64,000 nt of DNA, taken from the NCBI RefSeq assembly GCF_026385525.1, contig NZ_JANIDY010000004.1, forward strand, positions 1-64,000, written 5' to 3'. Below, in pieces: positions 26,159-35,596 of the stretch (the first letter of the stretch is position 1; every line of letters begins with the position of its first letter). Both the position numbers and the translations under genes were made by a program. This DNA comes from Bombella pluederhausensis. GTDB lineage: Bacteria; Pseudomonadota; Alphaproteobacteria; Acetobacterales; Acetobacteraceae. Below the pieces are notes generated by a model, which did no database searches, was not told where the DNA came from, and saw only the letters and a list, made by a program, of their open reading frames with translations.

Positions 26159-27208
26159 TCAGGGGGCCGGATTGGCATTCAGCTGATGGATGGCGTTGAT
26201 CTTCTCCTCCAGCTCCGGCGTGATGTCCACCTGAATGGAGGTCAGGGCCGTCTCAAGCTGCTTCATGGTCGTGGCACCGATGATATTGGACGTCACGAAC
26301 GGACGGGATGTGACGAAAGCGATGGCCATCTGAGCAAAATCAAGCCCTGAGTCCTTCGCCAGCGCCTGATAGGCCCGGATGGCCTCATCCACGCCGGGTT
26401 TCTCATAACGCTGGCCACGGTTGAACAAGGTCGTACGGGCTCCCGGCGGGCGGGCACCGTCCAGATATTTGCCTGTCAGATAACCCTGCGCCAGAGGCGA
26501 ATAGGCCAGCAGGCCAACATCCTCCCGCAGGCCCATTTCCGCCAGACCGATCTCATAGGTCCGGTTCAGCAGGTTATAGGCATTCTGGATGGAAGCGATG
26601 CGGGGCTGTTTTTCTTCCCGTGAGACACGCAGGAATTCCGATACACCCCAGGCCGTCTCGTTAGACAGCCCCACATGACGGACCTTGCCCTCCTTCACCA
26701 GCTCACCTAGGGCACCCAGCGTCTCGGCAATTGGCACTTCATCGGCATCGGACAATGTGCGGAAGGTCGTGCCGCCTTCGCCAAAGATATTGATCTCACG
26801 GTCCGGCCAATGAAGCTGATAAAGGTCCAGATAATCAGTATTCAGCCGCTTGAGCGAGCCTTCAATGGCGTAACGTATCTGCTTCGGAGTCAGGCGAGGC
26901 TTTTCGCCACCGGGACGGAACCAGTCATTCTGGCTGCGCCCGACCACCTTGCTGGCCAGAATGACCTTGTCCCGATTGCCACGGGCTTTCAGCCAGCTCC
27001 CCACGATCCGCTCAGTCGAACCCTGCGTTTCTGCCCGTGGGGGAATGGAATAAAGTTCTGCCGTGTCGATGAAATTTACGCCATGTTCAAGGGCCATATC
27101 GAGCTGGGCATGGCCTTCAGCCTCAGTATTCTGCTGGCCGAATGTCATGGTCCCAAGGCATATTTCACTCACCTTCAGGCCAGTCCGCCCCAGTTTTCTG
27201 TACTGCAT
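26159..27208 (-). CDS. Aldo/keto reductase, Tas-like
   Basis: A protein of 349 residues, the Tas/YajO length. Catalytic tetrad: Asp and Tyr in GVNFIDTAELYS, Lys in VILASKVVG and His in YQLHWPDR. The NADPH-binding C-terminus has NIIGATTMKQLE. It would reduce aldehydes and ketones in the cytoplasm; the substrate is unknown. AGGGAGAGATAGCC precedes the ATG that starts MQYRKLGRTG, so the 22 codons upstream are excluded. Confidence 0.9.
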   Translation of the reverse strand: MQYRKLGRTGLKVSEICLGTMTFGQQNTEAEGHAQLDMALEHGVNFIDTAELYSIPPRAETQGSTERIVGSWLKARGNRDKVILASKVVGRSQNDWFRPGGEKPRLTPKQIRYAIEGSLKRLNTDYLDLYQLHWPDREINIFGEGGTTFRTLSDADEVPIAETLGALGELVKEGKVRHVGLSNETAWGVSEFLRVSREEKQPRIASIQNAYNLLNRTYEIGLAEMGLREDVGLLAYSPLAQGYLTGKYLDGARPPGARTTLFNRGQRYEKPGVDEAIRAYQALAKDSGLDFAQMAIAFVTSRPFVTSNIIGATTMKQLETALTSIQVDITPELEEKINAIHQLNANPAP

Positions 27209-27374
27209 GGCTATCTCTCCCTGCCAATGATCGTCATCTGCCGGATATTCTGACATATCCGTAATGCAAGGCACGCAGGCACGGTAAAGGGTGTGCTTTC
27301 CTTTTACCCCGGCTTGCCGCTATTCTGCCTCACAGAATGCATGATGCAGCATATCAGGAAAACAGGCAGGACCA

Positions 27375-28061
27375 ATGCGTATTCTACTGGTTGAGGATGA
27401 CCCGACTGTCCGCTCCTTTGTCCTCAAGGGGCTGAAGGAAGCCGGACATAACGTGGATCAGGCCGATAACGGCAAAGATGGTCTCTATCTGGCCATCGGG
27501 GAGAAATATGACATCATTATCCTCGACCGGATGCTCCCCGGCGGTATTGATGGCCTGAACATTCTTGAGACCCTGCGTGGCCAGAAGAACAACACGCCGG
27601 TTCTGCTCCTCTCTGCCCTCTCGGACGTGGATGACCGGGTGGACGGGCTGCGCGCCGGTGGTGATGATTACGTCACCAAGCCTTTTGCCTTCTCCGAACT
27701 TCTGGCCCGTGTCGAGGCTCTGGGGCGCCGGGGCCATAATGATTCAGCACCGGAAACATCCCTGACCGTAGGGGACCTATCGCTTGACCTCCTCTCCCGT
27801 GAGGTCCGCCGGAATGGCCAGAAGATCGACCTCCAGCCCCGTGAGTTCCGCCTGCTGGAATTCCTCGTCCGCCATGCCGGGCAGGTCGTCACCCGGACGA
27901 TGCTGCTGGAAAAGGTCTGGGACTATCATTTCGACCCACAGACCAACGTGATTGACGTGCATGTCTCCCGCCTGCGCCAGAAAGTGGACAAGCCTTTCGA
28001 GACAGCCATCATCCATACCGTACGCAATGCGGGTTATATTCTCCGCCCCACACAGGACTGA
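27375..28061 (+). CDS. OmpR-family response regulator
   Basis: A protein of 228 residues. The receiver domain has VEDDP, phospho-acceptor Asp51 in ILDRMLPG and Lys in YVTKPFAFSEL. The DNA-binding winged helix has LQPREFRLLEFLVRH and VIDVHVSRLRQKVD, ending HTVRNAGYILRP. It is transcribed 30 bp upstream of its kinase. The QseB/TctD-like sequence gives no stimulus. Confidence 0.92.
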   Translation: MRILLVEDDPTVRSFVLKGLKEAGHNVDQADNGKDGLYLAIGEKYDIIILDRMLPGGIDGLNILETLRGQKNNTPVLLLSALSDVDDRVDGLRAGGDDYVTKPFAFSELLARVEALGRRGHNDSAPETSLTVGDLSLDLLSREVRRNGQKIDLQPREFRLLEFLVRHAGQVVTRTMLLEKVWDYHFDPQTNVIDVHVSRLRQKVDKPFETAIIHTVRNAGYILRPTQD

Positions 28062-28091
28062 GAACAGAGAGAACGCAAGGTCATCAGCATT

Positions 28092-29609
28092 ATGGCAGAG
28101 GACAGGAGCCCCCCACGCCGGCGTTGGTTCCGCCGCCGGCAGGAGAAACAACCTGATGCCAGACGCCGGCGCTGGCCTATCCGGTCGGCAGGCATCAATT
28201 TTGCTCTGGGTTATGGTGTCCTGTTTCTCATCTCTGCCACGCTGTTCCTCTCCTTCATCTGGTGGAGCAGCACGAACCTGCTCAACCAGCATGTTCGTGC
28301 CTTCATCGAAACCGATGCGCAGGAGCTTCAGAAACGCTGGGTCTATGGCGGTGCGCCTGCCCTTGGTGATGCCATTACCGACCGGCTGGAACAGAATATC
28401 GATGATGACGCCCTCTATCTGCTGATAGACCGCCATGGCCGCAGGCTGGCCGGAAACCTGCCGGGCTGGCCAGTAGCCATCAAGAAGATGAATCACTTCT
28501 ATGAGCTGAGCATCCGCCGCTACACCTTCACGACACCAGCGGAGTTCAAAGCCTATCATCTTCCTCATGGTTTCAAGATGATTGTCGGGCACGACATACG
28601 AGGCCGCACTCTGCTCAGCACCGTCATCACCCGGACGCTCATCTGGTGTGCGGTCATGATCGCCCTGCTGGCCGTGGGTGGGGCGCTTGTCGTGCGGGAC
28701 CTGTTCCGCCGCATGGTCGGCTCCATCGCCCGCACGGCTTCTGCCGTTGCCAATGGCGACCTTAATCACCGCATCGCCCTCACAGGGAGTGAGACGGACC
28801 TCGTGGCCGAAACGGTCAACACCATGCTGGACCGGATCAACCGGCTCATGGAAGGCGTCCGTCAGGTCTCCAATGCCATAGCACACGACCTGCGAACACC
28901 GATCACCCGTGCCCGCAACCAGCTTGAAGAAGCGCTCTTTTCCGCCACATCCCCGGATGAACTGCGCACAGCCGTAGATAAGGCTATTGGTGATCTGGAT
29001 CATATCACCGGCATTTTCGAGGCCCTGCTCCGTATCGCCCAGATTGAAGCAGGGTCCCGCCGTTCTGCCTTCACGATGATGGACCTCAACCAGCTTCTGG
29101 CCAACATGGCCGAGCTCTATGAAGCTTCGGCCGAAGATGCCGGGCTAAGCCTGCATCTGGATATTGTTCCCCTTCCTCCCCTGTTTGGTGATGAACGGAT
29201 GCTCCAGCAGGCTCTGGCCAATCTGCTGGACAATGCCATCAAGTTCTCACCACCCAACAGCACGCTGACCCTCAGCGCCCACCCCGTCCCTGCCATGCCC
29301 ACCCCCGAAACTGCTGCTGCCGAAGGCACACCAGCCGGAATAGACATCAGCGTGCAGGATCAGGGGCCGGGCATGAATGATGCAGATATTCTCCGTGCCC
29401 ATGAGCGTTTCTTCCGGGCTGAAAGTGCCCGCAACACACCCGGCTCCGGCCTTGGCCTCTCTCTGGTGCAGGCCGTCACCAGCCTGCATCATGGCCGCCT
29501 CACGCTCACACAGGCCCATCCGGGTTTAAAGGTCACTCTGTTTCTTCCTCTCACACAGGAAGCTGAACAGAACGCCAGACACACCATCTCCACGGAAAAC
29601 CCGTCATGA
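28092..29609 (+). CDS. Sensor histidine kinase partnered with the OmpR-type regulator
   Basis: A protein of 505 residues. Its basic N-terminus (RRRWFRRRQ...RRRRW) precedes membrane helix 1 (GYGVLFLISATLFLSFIWW). A periplasmic sensor region of about 110 residues, helix 2 (LIWCAVMIALLAVGGALVV) and HAMP follow. H-box AIAHDLRTPITRARNQ has His265; the ATPase domain has LLDNAIKFS, VQDQGPGMN and GSGLGLSLV. The two genes downstream, a small secreted protein and a SIMPL protein, may be part of its regulon. Confidence 0.92.
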   Translation: MAEDRSPPRRRWFRRRQEKQPDARRRRWPIRSAGINFALGYGVLFLISATLFLSFIWWSSTNLLNQHVRAFIETDAQELQKRWVYGGAPALGDAITDRLEQNIDDDALYLLIDRHGRRLAGNLPGWPVAIKKMNHFYELSIRRYTFTTPAEFKAYHLPHGFKMIVGHDIRGRTLLSTVITRTLIWCAVMIALLAVGGALVVRDLFRRMVGSIARTASAVANGDLNHRIALTGSETDLVAETVNTMLDRINRLMEGVRQVSNAIAHDLRTPITRARNQLEEALFSATSPDELRTAVDKAIGDLDHITGIFEALLRIAQIEAGSRRSAFTMMDLNQLLANMAELYEASAEDAGLSLHLDIVPLPPLFGDERMLQQALANLLDNAIKFSPPNSTLTLSAHPVPAMPTPETAAAEGTPAGIDISVQDQGPGMNDADILRAHERFFRAESARNTPGSGLGLSLVQAVTSLHHGRLTLTQAHPGLKVTLFLPLTQEAEQNARHTISTENPS

Positions 29610-29687
29610 CAGTCCACTGCCCTTTATCCCTGTTACCAAATCTTCATACCACGCCCATCTTCAGGGCATATTGGCTGTGATATTCTC

Positions 29688-30035
29688 ATGACCATGCGCA
29701 CCGTATTCTTCCTTACTGTCATCCTTCTGCTCGTCCAGATGCCATCACGGCCCGGACTGGCATGGGGATCACTGCTGCATGAACAGGAAGCCCCCGTGCC
29801 TTCACAGGACCTTGTCATTACCAGCGACAGTCAGGCCTATTGTGCGCAGTTGAACGCACATCTGGCCGAGAAGATGCGCATGCCCCATGATGTCCCCGTT
29901 GGGGCTATGGAAGATGCCCAGCATCTGCAACAGCAGGGGCAGGAGCTCTGCCAGCAGAATCACATAAGGGCAGGCATTGGTCGCCTCCGCCGTGCCCTCG
30001 TTTTATTGAAACATCAGGAGGAGCCTCATCAATGA
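29688..30035 (+). CDS. Small secreted hypothetical protein
   Basis: A protein of 115 residues: a hydrophobic signal (VFFLTVILLLVQMPS, probable cut after GLAWG or nearby) and a helical periplasmic part with two Cys (AYCAQL, ELCQQN) spaced to form one disulfide. It follows the kinase gene by 78 bp and overlaps the SIMPL gene by 4 bp (ATGA), so the two are co-translated. No family recognised. Confidence 0.68.
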   Translation: MTMRTVFFLTVILLLVQMPSRPGLAWGSLLHEQEAPVPSQDLVITSDSQAYCAQLNAHLAEKMRMPHDVPVGAMEDAQHLQQQGQELCQQNHIRAGIGRLRRALVLLKHQEEPHQ

Positions 30036-30826
30036 GCCCACGTCATCCCCTGAACCGTCTTTCCCTGACAGCCCTTGCTACGGGTTGCCTGCTGGGCGGT
30101 GCCATTCTCGCAGCATCTCCAGCACGGGCCGTTCCAGATGGTGGGGCGGTCGTCACAGCGCCACCACCGCCACACCCGCATGGTACCCTGCTGTCCTTCT
30201 CTGTATCTGACGAAGCACAGGCAAAAGCAGACACACTCTCCATCCACTTTTCTGCCAAGACGGAAGGCACTTCACCCACCACAACCCAGCAGCAGCTCAA
30301 CCAACTCATCAGCAGTGCTATGGCTGTACTGAAAGACCAGCCTGATGTGAAAAGCACGGCAGATAGCTACAGTGTGGGCGAAGAATACGGCCCTCATAAC
30401 AAGAAAAGCTGGGTCGCCCGCCAGAGTCTGACTCTAAGCGGCCAGAATCGTGACGCCCTGCTTGCACTGGCTGAAAAACTTCAGAAGCTAGGGTTAGGCA
30501 TTGATGACATGCAGTGGACTCTCAACCCCGAAACCCGTGAGAAGCTGGAACAGCAGGCCCGACTCGGTGCCCTGAAGAAGCTCCGTCAGCAGGCAGAGGA
30601 AGATGCCACGGCTCTGGGCCAGACACTCCTTGGTCTGGAACGTGTCCATATCGGTGGCCGTGGTCCTGATGGCGACTTTGGGCCTCCTCCATTAGGGGCT
30701 TCACCCATGATGATGATGGCCCGCAGTGCCTCCGCACCACCGGAAAGCACGGCGGACATGCAGACCGTCCGTGTCACTGTCAGCGCACAAGCCCGTCTGG
30801 CAGACCGTGAGCCGCCTTCACCCTGA
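30032..30826 (+). CDS. SIMPL (DUF541) domain periplasmic protein
   Basis: A protein of 264 residues: signal peptide (LTALATGCLLGGAILAA, cut after ARA), then a SIMPL/DUF541 domain with the typical LSFSVSDEAQAKADTLSIHFSA, WVARQSLTLSGQNRDALLALAEKL and ARLGALKKLRQQAEEDATALG. The interior has a Gly/Pro/Met-rich insert (FGPPPLGASPMMMMA) before the last strand VRVTVSAQARL. SIMPL proteins are periplasmic and linked to stress or oxidative response; the mechanism is unknown. Confidence 0.86.
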   Translation: MSPRHPLNRLSLTALATGCLLGGAILAASPARAVPDGGAVVTAPPPPHPHGTLLSFSVSDEAQAKADTLSIHFSAKTEGTSPTTTQQQLNQLISSAMAVLKDQPDVKSTADSYSVGEEYGPHNKKSWVARQSLTLSGQNRDALLALAEKLQKLGLGIDDMQWTLNPETREKLEQQARLGALKKLRQQAEEDATALGQTLLGLERVHIGGRGPDGDFGPPPLGASPMMMMARSASAPPESTADMQTVRVTVSAQARLADREPPSP

Positions 30827-30830
30827 TGGG

Positions 30831-32117
30831 CTAGAAATCCGCCATGGGGCGCTTACCCAGCGCCACCGGGAGGGTCAGAACCTTACCTTCCCGGCGTATG
30901 GTGAAATTGAATATGGTCCCCGGATGCGCCGCTGCCACGCTACGCAGCACGGTCCGGGCATCATGCACGGGCACGTCCCCGATCGCCAGAATGGCATCCT
31001 TTTTCCGCAGTCCTCCCCGCCATGCAGCCCCATGAGGGTCCACGTCCTCAACCCACATGGGGGAGCTGGCATCATTGAGCGTCACCCCTAACCAGCCATG
31101 TTCCACATGGCCCGTCTTACGAATGGACTCCACAACAGGCGCTACGATTTCAGACGGAATCCCGAACCCAATCCCCACAGAACCGTCACTGGGAGACGCA
31201 ATAGCTGCGTTCATCGCCACGACCTGTCCCTGAAGATTAAATGCTGGCCCGCCAGAATTACCCGGATTAATGGGCGCATCCAGCTGCATGAAATCATCCA
31301 GAGCGCCGCTGCCCAGATCACGCCCCACGGCGGAGACAATCCCAGCCGTAACGGATGACCCGAAGCCGAAAGGATTCCCCGCCACGAGTATCCAGTCCCC
31401 GATCTCCACCTGACGGCTGTCCCCCCATGTCACGCAGGGCAATGGTGTCGGACTATCCACTTTGATGACAGCAATATCGGTCATCGGATCATCCCCCAAA
31501 CTATGGGCTGGCAGGGAACGCCCATCAGAGAGTGAAATCATGATCCGTGTGGCATGACCAACAACATGCCGATTCGTCACGATAATGCCCGATGCGTCGA
31601 CCACAAAACCGGACCCTGCCCCTGTCAGCTCATCATCAGCAGGGTGCAGTACATGGTGCCCTTTGCCAGTATTGCGGCGTTTTACATGCCGCTTCCGTTT
31701 AGGAGACGGTGATGAGCGCTGTTCACGGCCCGGCGAAGATGCCGCATCCCCATCATCGTCATCATCATTATCCGAGGATGACCCATGAGAGATGGAAATA
31801 TTAACCACAGCAGGAATTACCTGATGCACCAACGGGGCAAAGCTGGGCAGATTCAAGGCTTCCCTGATGACAGGCGCATCATGAGACACAACCGCCGTAA
31901 CAGGGGCAACAGGCACAGATGCTGAGGGCAATACCAGCGGCGATGAAACCGGCACGGGCGGATGATGCACAGCCTTGTACAGACTGGTATTGCGTATTGG
32001 TGCCGGGACTTTTTCTCCACCGGGCACCCACCACAGGCACACGCCCGCAGCGGCCATGCTCCCTACAGCTGCCGGCAAAAAGACAGACCAGATCAAATGC
32101 CTCATAACCGGCTGCAT
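30831..32117 (-). CDS. HtrA/DegP-family serine protease
   Basis: A protein of 428 residues, shorter than DegP (two PDZ domains) and nearer DegS in layout: N-terminal membrane anchor (LIWSVFLPAAVGSMAAAGVCLWW), protease domain with His184 (TNRHVVGHA), Asp214 (TDIAVIKVD) and Ser288 (PGNSGGPAF), then a single PDZ domain (EHGWLGVTLND). Residues 111-158 hold an unusual insert of Asp-rich then Arg/Lys-rich sequence before the domain core. It acts in the periplasm in protein quality control. The start is ambiguous between this ATG, one four codons later and one ten codons earlier. Confidence 0.88.
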   Translation of the reverse strand: MQPVMRHLIWSVFLPAAVGSMAAAGVCLWWVPGGEKVPAPIRNTSLYKAVHHPPVPVSSPLVLPSASVPVAPVTAVVSHDAPVIREALNLPSFAPLVHQVIPAVVNISISHGSSSDNDDDDDGDAASSPGREQRSSPSPKRKRHVKRRNTGKGHHVLHPADDELTGAGSGFVVDASGIIVTNRHVVGHATRIMISLSDGRSLPAHSLGDDPMTDIAVIKVDSPTPLPCVTWGDSRQVEIGDWILVAGNPFGFGSSVTAGIVSAVGRDLGSGALDDFMQLDAPINPGNSGGPAFNLQGQVVAMNAAIASPSDGSVGIGFGIPSEIVAPVVESIRKTGHVEHGWLGVTLNDASSPMWVEDVDPHGAAWRGGLRKKDAILAIGDVPVHDARTVLRSVAAAHPGTIFNFTIRREGKVLTLPVALGKRPMADF

Positions 32118-32462
32118 GAATACCCCATCTGCTGCCATTACGGCCATACTACCGCAATGTTACGATCCTACCTCTAGCATACTCTATGCTGAATGAAAGC
32201 GTTCCCATAATGTGCCATAATAATGTCCATTTTTAATACAGGATCGCTCTATGACCTACCATTCCGGGCAATAATACACAAAAAAGTTACCTAACATCAG
32301 AGAAATACATAAAGTATCTTCATATTTACAGAAGATATGCCCAATTTTTCTATACAGGATCAGTCATACATGTCCGAAATAACCAACCATCTCCATCGTC
32401 AGAACATGCCGAAATAACGTACAGCATCTGTAATAGATGACCTGATGGACAGCATCCTTTTT
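32118..32462. other. AT-rich intergenic region between htrA-like and hrpB
   Basis: No gene, RNA gene or convincing repeat is visible. It should contain the promoter of the minus-strand protease. It is the least GC-rich stretch in the middle of the window. Confidence 0.5.
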
Positions 32463-34952
32463 TCACTCAGGCAGAGCGGGATTTTCAGGCCATTTATGTT
32501 TCGGATAACGGCCCCTCATATCCCGCCGCATATCCAACCAGCCAGACTTCCAGAACTGTTCCAGATCCGCCGTCACAGCTTGTGGACGCCCGGCAGGTGA
32601 CAATAATGTCGCATGGAGAGGTACCTTGCCACCCACCAATGCAGGCAAGGCAGTCGTACCATAAAAATCCTGCGCCCGTGCCGAAAGGGACGGTACAACA
32701 GTCGTATAATCAATGCGCCTGCGTCCGACCTTCAGAATAGCATAGGGCGGTAACTGCCGATCCAGCTCCTGCCGATCCTCATAAGGCAGCAGACTGGCCA
32801 GAATGGCCGCAAGGTCCAGCTCCTTAAGCTGCACGAGCCTGTCCAGCCCAGCCAGCCATGGCTCCAGCCAGTCCATGGACTGGACCAGCGCTTCATCAGA
32901 GATATCCGGCAGATGAGGCGCATAATGGGTCCGTGCCAGAGCCACACGGGCCTGCAACTGCCGTGCCTGCTCCGACCAGTCCAGATGCCGGGGCAGATCA
33001 CCCTGCACCTTCGCCAGCAAGGCCGCTGTAATATCTTCCGGCTGGGCCGGAACATTCCGGTCCTTCAGCACCAGATTACCCAGCCGCAGCCTCTGCCGGA
33101 CAATCACCTTGCCCGATGTACCATCAAAAGCCGGTTCCCTCTGTTCCTTCAGGCTGACCTGTACGGATTCAGGCAAGGTCTCCAGAGAGACAGGCGCCGC
33201 AAGGGTCATGTCCGTTCCCTTGCGGATATGGAAGGCCGCCCCTGCCAGAAGTTCTTCCTGCACCAGCAGGTCAGTCGCCCCTATGCGGGCACTCCCGCCC
33301 CCGGCCAGACGATAACGCCCATCCGCACTGGTCCGCTGTGCCAGACGATCAGGAAACCCCGCCGCAACCATCCGCCCTGCGGCATACCCTGTCAGTCCCT
33401 CACTCACGAGATCAGCCAGATCATTCTGATTCACAGCCTGCCCGGCCCGGCGCAGAAACCGCACCGCCGCCTGACGGAGCTGCCGCAGCACATGCCGAGG
33501 CACACGCGCATCATCCTGCATGAACAGTTTCAGCCGCAACCGGAGATCAGCCGAGGCCTCACCGCCCCTGCCACCACGCCCGCCCAGCGGGTCACGCTCT
33601 TCCAGAAGGGCTGCCAGACAGGCCGCCACGGCCAGCTCTTCCTCCGTCCGGGCAGCACAAAGCATCGCTGCCAGCCGGGGATGCGTCCCGAACCCGACCA
33701 TCTGCTGCCCCAGAACTGTCAGGTCCTGCTGGCCATCCAGCGCCCCCAGAAACTGAAGGAGAGACTGCGCCGCCGCCAGCCCCCCTTCCGGGGCTGGTTC
33801 AATCAGAGGCAGAGCCGCAGGAGCCGTCCCCATCGCCTGATTCCATGCCGCTGTGACAAGGGCAAAATCACAGAGATCAGCCTCCCGGATAGCCGGAACT
33901 TCCTGCACGATCAGGCTGCGCTGGGTCATCTCCGACCAGAGACGGATGGCAATACCGGGAGCCTGCCGCCCTGCACGGCCCGCTCTCTGCTCTGCCGTAG
34001 CCCGAGAAATGCGCCGTGTATGCAGGCGGGGAAGACCTGTACTGGCATCACGTTGAGGCAAACGCCGCCAGCCACCATCCACCACGACCCGCACACCGGG
34101 AACCGTCACGGATGTTTCAGCGATGGACGTTGCCAGCACGATGCGCCGCCCGGAATCCGGGTCCAGCGCACGGGCCTGATCCTCAACCGACTGTTCGCCA
34201 TAAAGCGGATAGATGGGAGCCTGCTCACCCAGCAGAGCCTGAAGACTGGCCTGTGCCCTACGGATTTCCCCCACACCGGGAAGGAACGCCAGAACAGACC
34301 CTTCCTCCTCCCGCCATGCCTGCGCTACGGCCTGAGCACAATGTTCCGGCAGATCACGCAGATGGGCTATGTCCCGCCTGTAGCGGATTTCTACCGGATA
34401 CTGGCGACCATCACTCTCAATCAGAGGAGCCTGCAAGGCGGTCGTGAAAATCCCGGCATCCAGCGTGGCGGACATGACCACAAGCCGCAGCTCCGGCCGC
34501 AGGCTCTGCTGCACGTCACGGCAGAAACCAAGAGCCGTATCCCCATCAAGGGACCGCTCATGCACTTCATCGAACAAAACGGCAGACACGCCATCCAGTA
34601 ACGGATCAGCGAGCAGACGGCGGACAAGCAGTCCTTCCGTCACGACCTCAATGCGTGTCTGAGCCGAGACGGCACTGTCGATACGGGTCCGGTAGCCAAT
34701 CACTCCGCCGGGCTTTTCACCCCGCAGCGCCGCCATACGCTGGGCCGCTGCCCGCACAGCCACACGCCTCGGCTCCACGAGCAGGATGCGGCCATCCCCC
34801 AGCCAGTCCGGGGCGGCTTCCAGCAGAAAAGGCGGAACAGCCGTTGTCTTCCCCGCCCCCGGCGGCGCCACCAGCACGGCATTCGGCCCCGTAACAAGAG
34901 CCTCATGCAGGGCAGGCAGAACTGCCGTTACAGGAAGGGATTCTACCGTCAT
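32463..34952 (-). CDS. hrpB: ATP-dependent helicase HrpB
   Basis: A protein of 829 residues, the usual length. DEAH-type motifs: APPGAGKTT (Walker A), LFDEVHERS (DEVH box), VMSATLD, LATSIAETSVTVPGV and QRAGRAGRQAPG. The C-terminal HrpB domain contains VRQRLRLG and the conserved end region HKWPENP. HrpB is an RNA-helicase-like protein of unclear role in bacteria. It follows apt by 25 bp. Confidence 0.95.
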   Translation of the reverse strand: MTVESLPVTAVLPALHEALVTGPNAVLVAPPGAGKTTAVPPFLLEAAPDWLGDGRILLVEPRRVAVRAAAQRMAALRGEKPGGVIGYRTRIDSAVSAQTRIEVVTEGLLVRRLLADPLLDGVSAVLFDEVHERSLDGDTALGFCRDVQQSLRPELRLVVMSATLDAGIFTTALQAPLIESDGRQYPVEIRYRRDIAHLRDLPEHCAQAVAQAWREEEGSVLAFLPGVGEIRRAQASLQALLGEQAPIYPLYGEQSVEDQARALDPDSGRRIVLATSIAETSVTVPGVRVVVDGGWRRLPQRDASTGLPRLHTRRISRATAEQRAGRAGRQAPGIAIRLWSEMTQRSLIVQEVPAIREADLCDFALVTAAWNQAMGTAPAALPLIEPAPEGGLAAAQSLLQFLGALDGQQDLTVLGQQMVGFGTHPRLAAMLCAARTEEELAVAACLAALLEERDPLGGRGGRGGEASADLRLRLKLFMQDDARVPRHVLRQLRQAAVRFLRRAGQAVNQNDLADLVSEGLTGYAAGRMVAAGFPDRLAQRTSADGRYRLAGGGSARIGATDLLVQEELLAGAAFHIRKGTDMTLAAPVSLETLPESVQVSLKEQREPAFDGTSGKVIVRQRLRLGNLVLKDRNVPAQPEDITAALLAKVQGDLPRHLDWSEQARQLQARVALARTHYAPHLPDISDEALVQSMDWLEPWLAGLDRLVQLKELDLAAILASLLPYEDRQELDRQLPPYAILKVGRRRIDYTTVVPSLSARAQDFYGTTALPALVGGKVPLHATLLSPAGRPQAVTADLEQFWKSGWLDMRRDMRGRYPKHKWPENPALPE

Positions 34953-34977
34953 GCTGCCTCTGCGCCCTGTAGTAAGC

Positions 34978-35517
34978 TCAGTCCTCGTATGTCAGCAGGG
35001 ATGTGACGGGTACATCAACCTTCTTGCGCCCGCCCAGAGCCAGAAGCTCGATCATCACAGATGCCCCCACGACTTCGGCCCCTGCCTTACGCAGAAGATC
35101 AATGGAAGCCGCAAGCGTACCGCCCGTTGCCAGAAGATCATCCAGCACCACCACACGCTGACCGGGACGAACAGCATCAGCCTGAATATGCAGTTCATCC
35201 TCACCATATTCGAGGCTGTATTTATGGGCGATTGTCTTGCCCGGCAGCTTGCCCGGCTTGCGCAGCATGGTAAAGCCACAGCCCAGACGGGTTGCCAGCG
35301 GTGCCGCTGTCAGAAAGCCACGGCTTTCGATCCCTGCCAGAAGGTCCGGCTGAAAACGGGCCACCGCCTGCGCCAGACGCCCCGTTGCTACCTGCCATGC
35401 TTCCGGATTCCGGATCAGAGTGGAAATGTCGTAAAACAGGATACCCGGCTTCGGGAAATCGGGAACTTCACGAATATACTGTTTCAAGTCCAGCGGGGCA
35501 GGGTCTTTAAAGGACAT
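34978..35517 (-). CDS. apt: Adenine phosphoribosyltransferase
   Basis: A protein of 179 residues: [18 protein letters not shown] at the N-terminus, [15 protein letters not shown], and the PRPP-binding loop [18 protein letters not shown]. It salvages adenine to AMP with PRPP. It is the first gene of the apt-hrpB unit. Confidence 0.96.
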   Translation of the reverse strand: MSFKDPAPLDLKQYIREVPDFPKPGILFYDISTLIRNPEAWQVATGRLAQAVARFQPDLLAGIESRGFLTAAPLATRLGCGFTMLRKPGKLPGKTIAHKYSLEYGEDELHIQADAVRPGQRVVVLDDLLATGGTLAASIDLLRKAGAEVVGASVMIELLALGGRKKVDVPVTSLLTYED

Positions 35518-35596
35518 GAGCGGCCTTCATCATAAGGATCAGAATACACACAAAGCCCCCTTATAGGCTCTTATGCGCCTGTTTTAAAAGGGAGCC

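Noticed and set aside
32913-34601. 562-codon plus-strand frame opposite hrpB
   Set aside because: Antisense of a full helicase gene; low-complexity Arg/Pro/Gln product without motifs.
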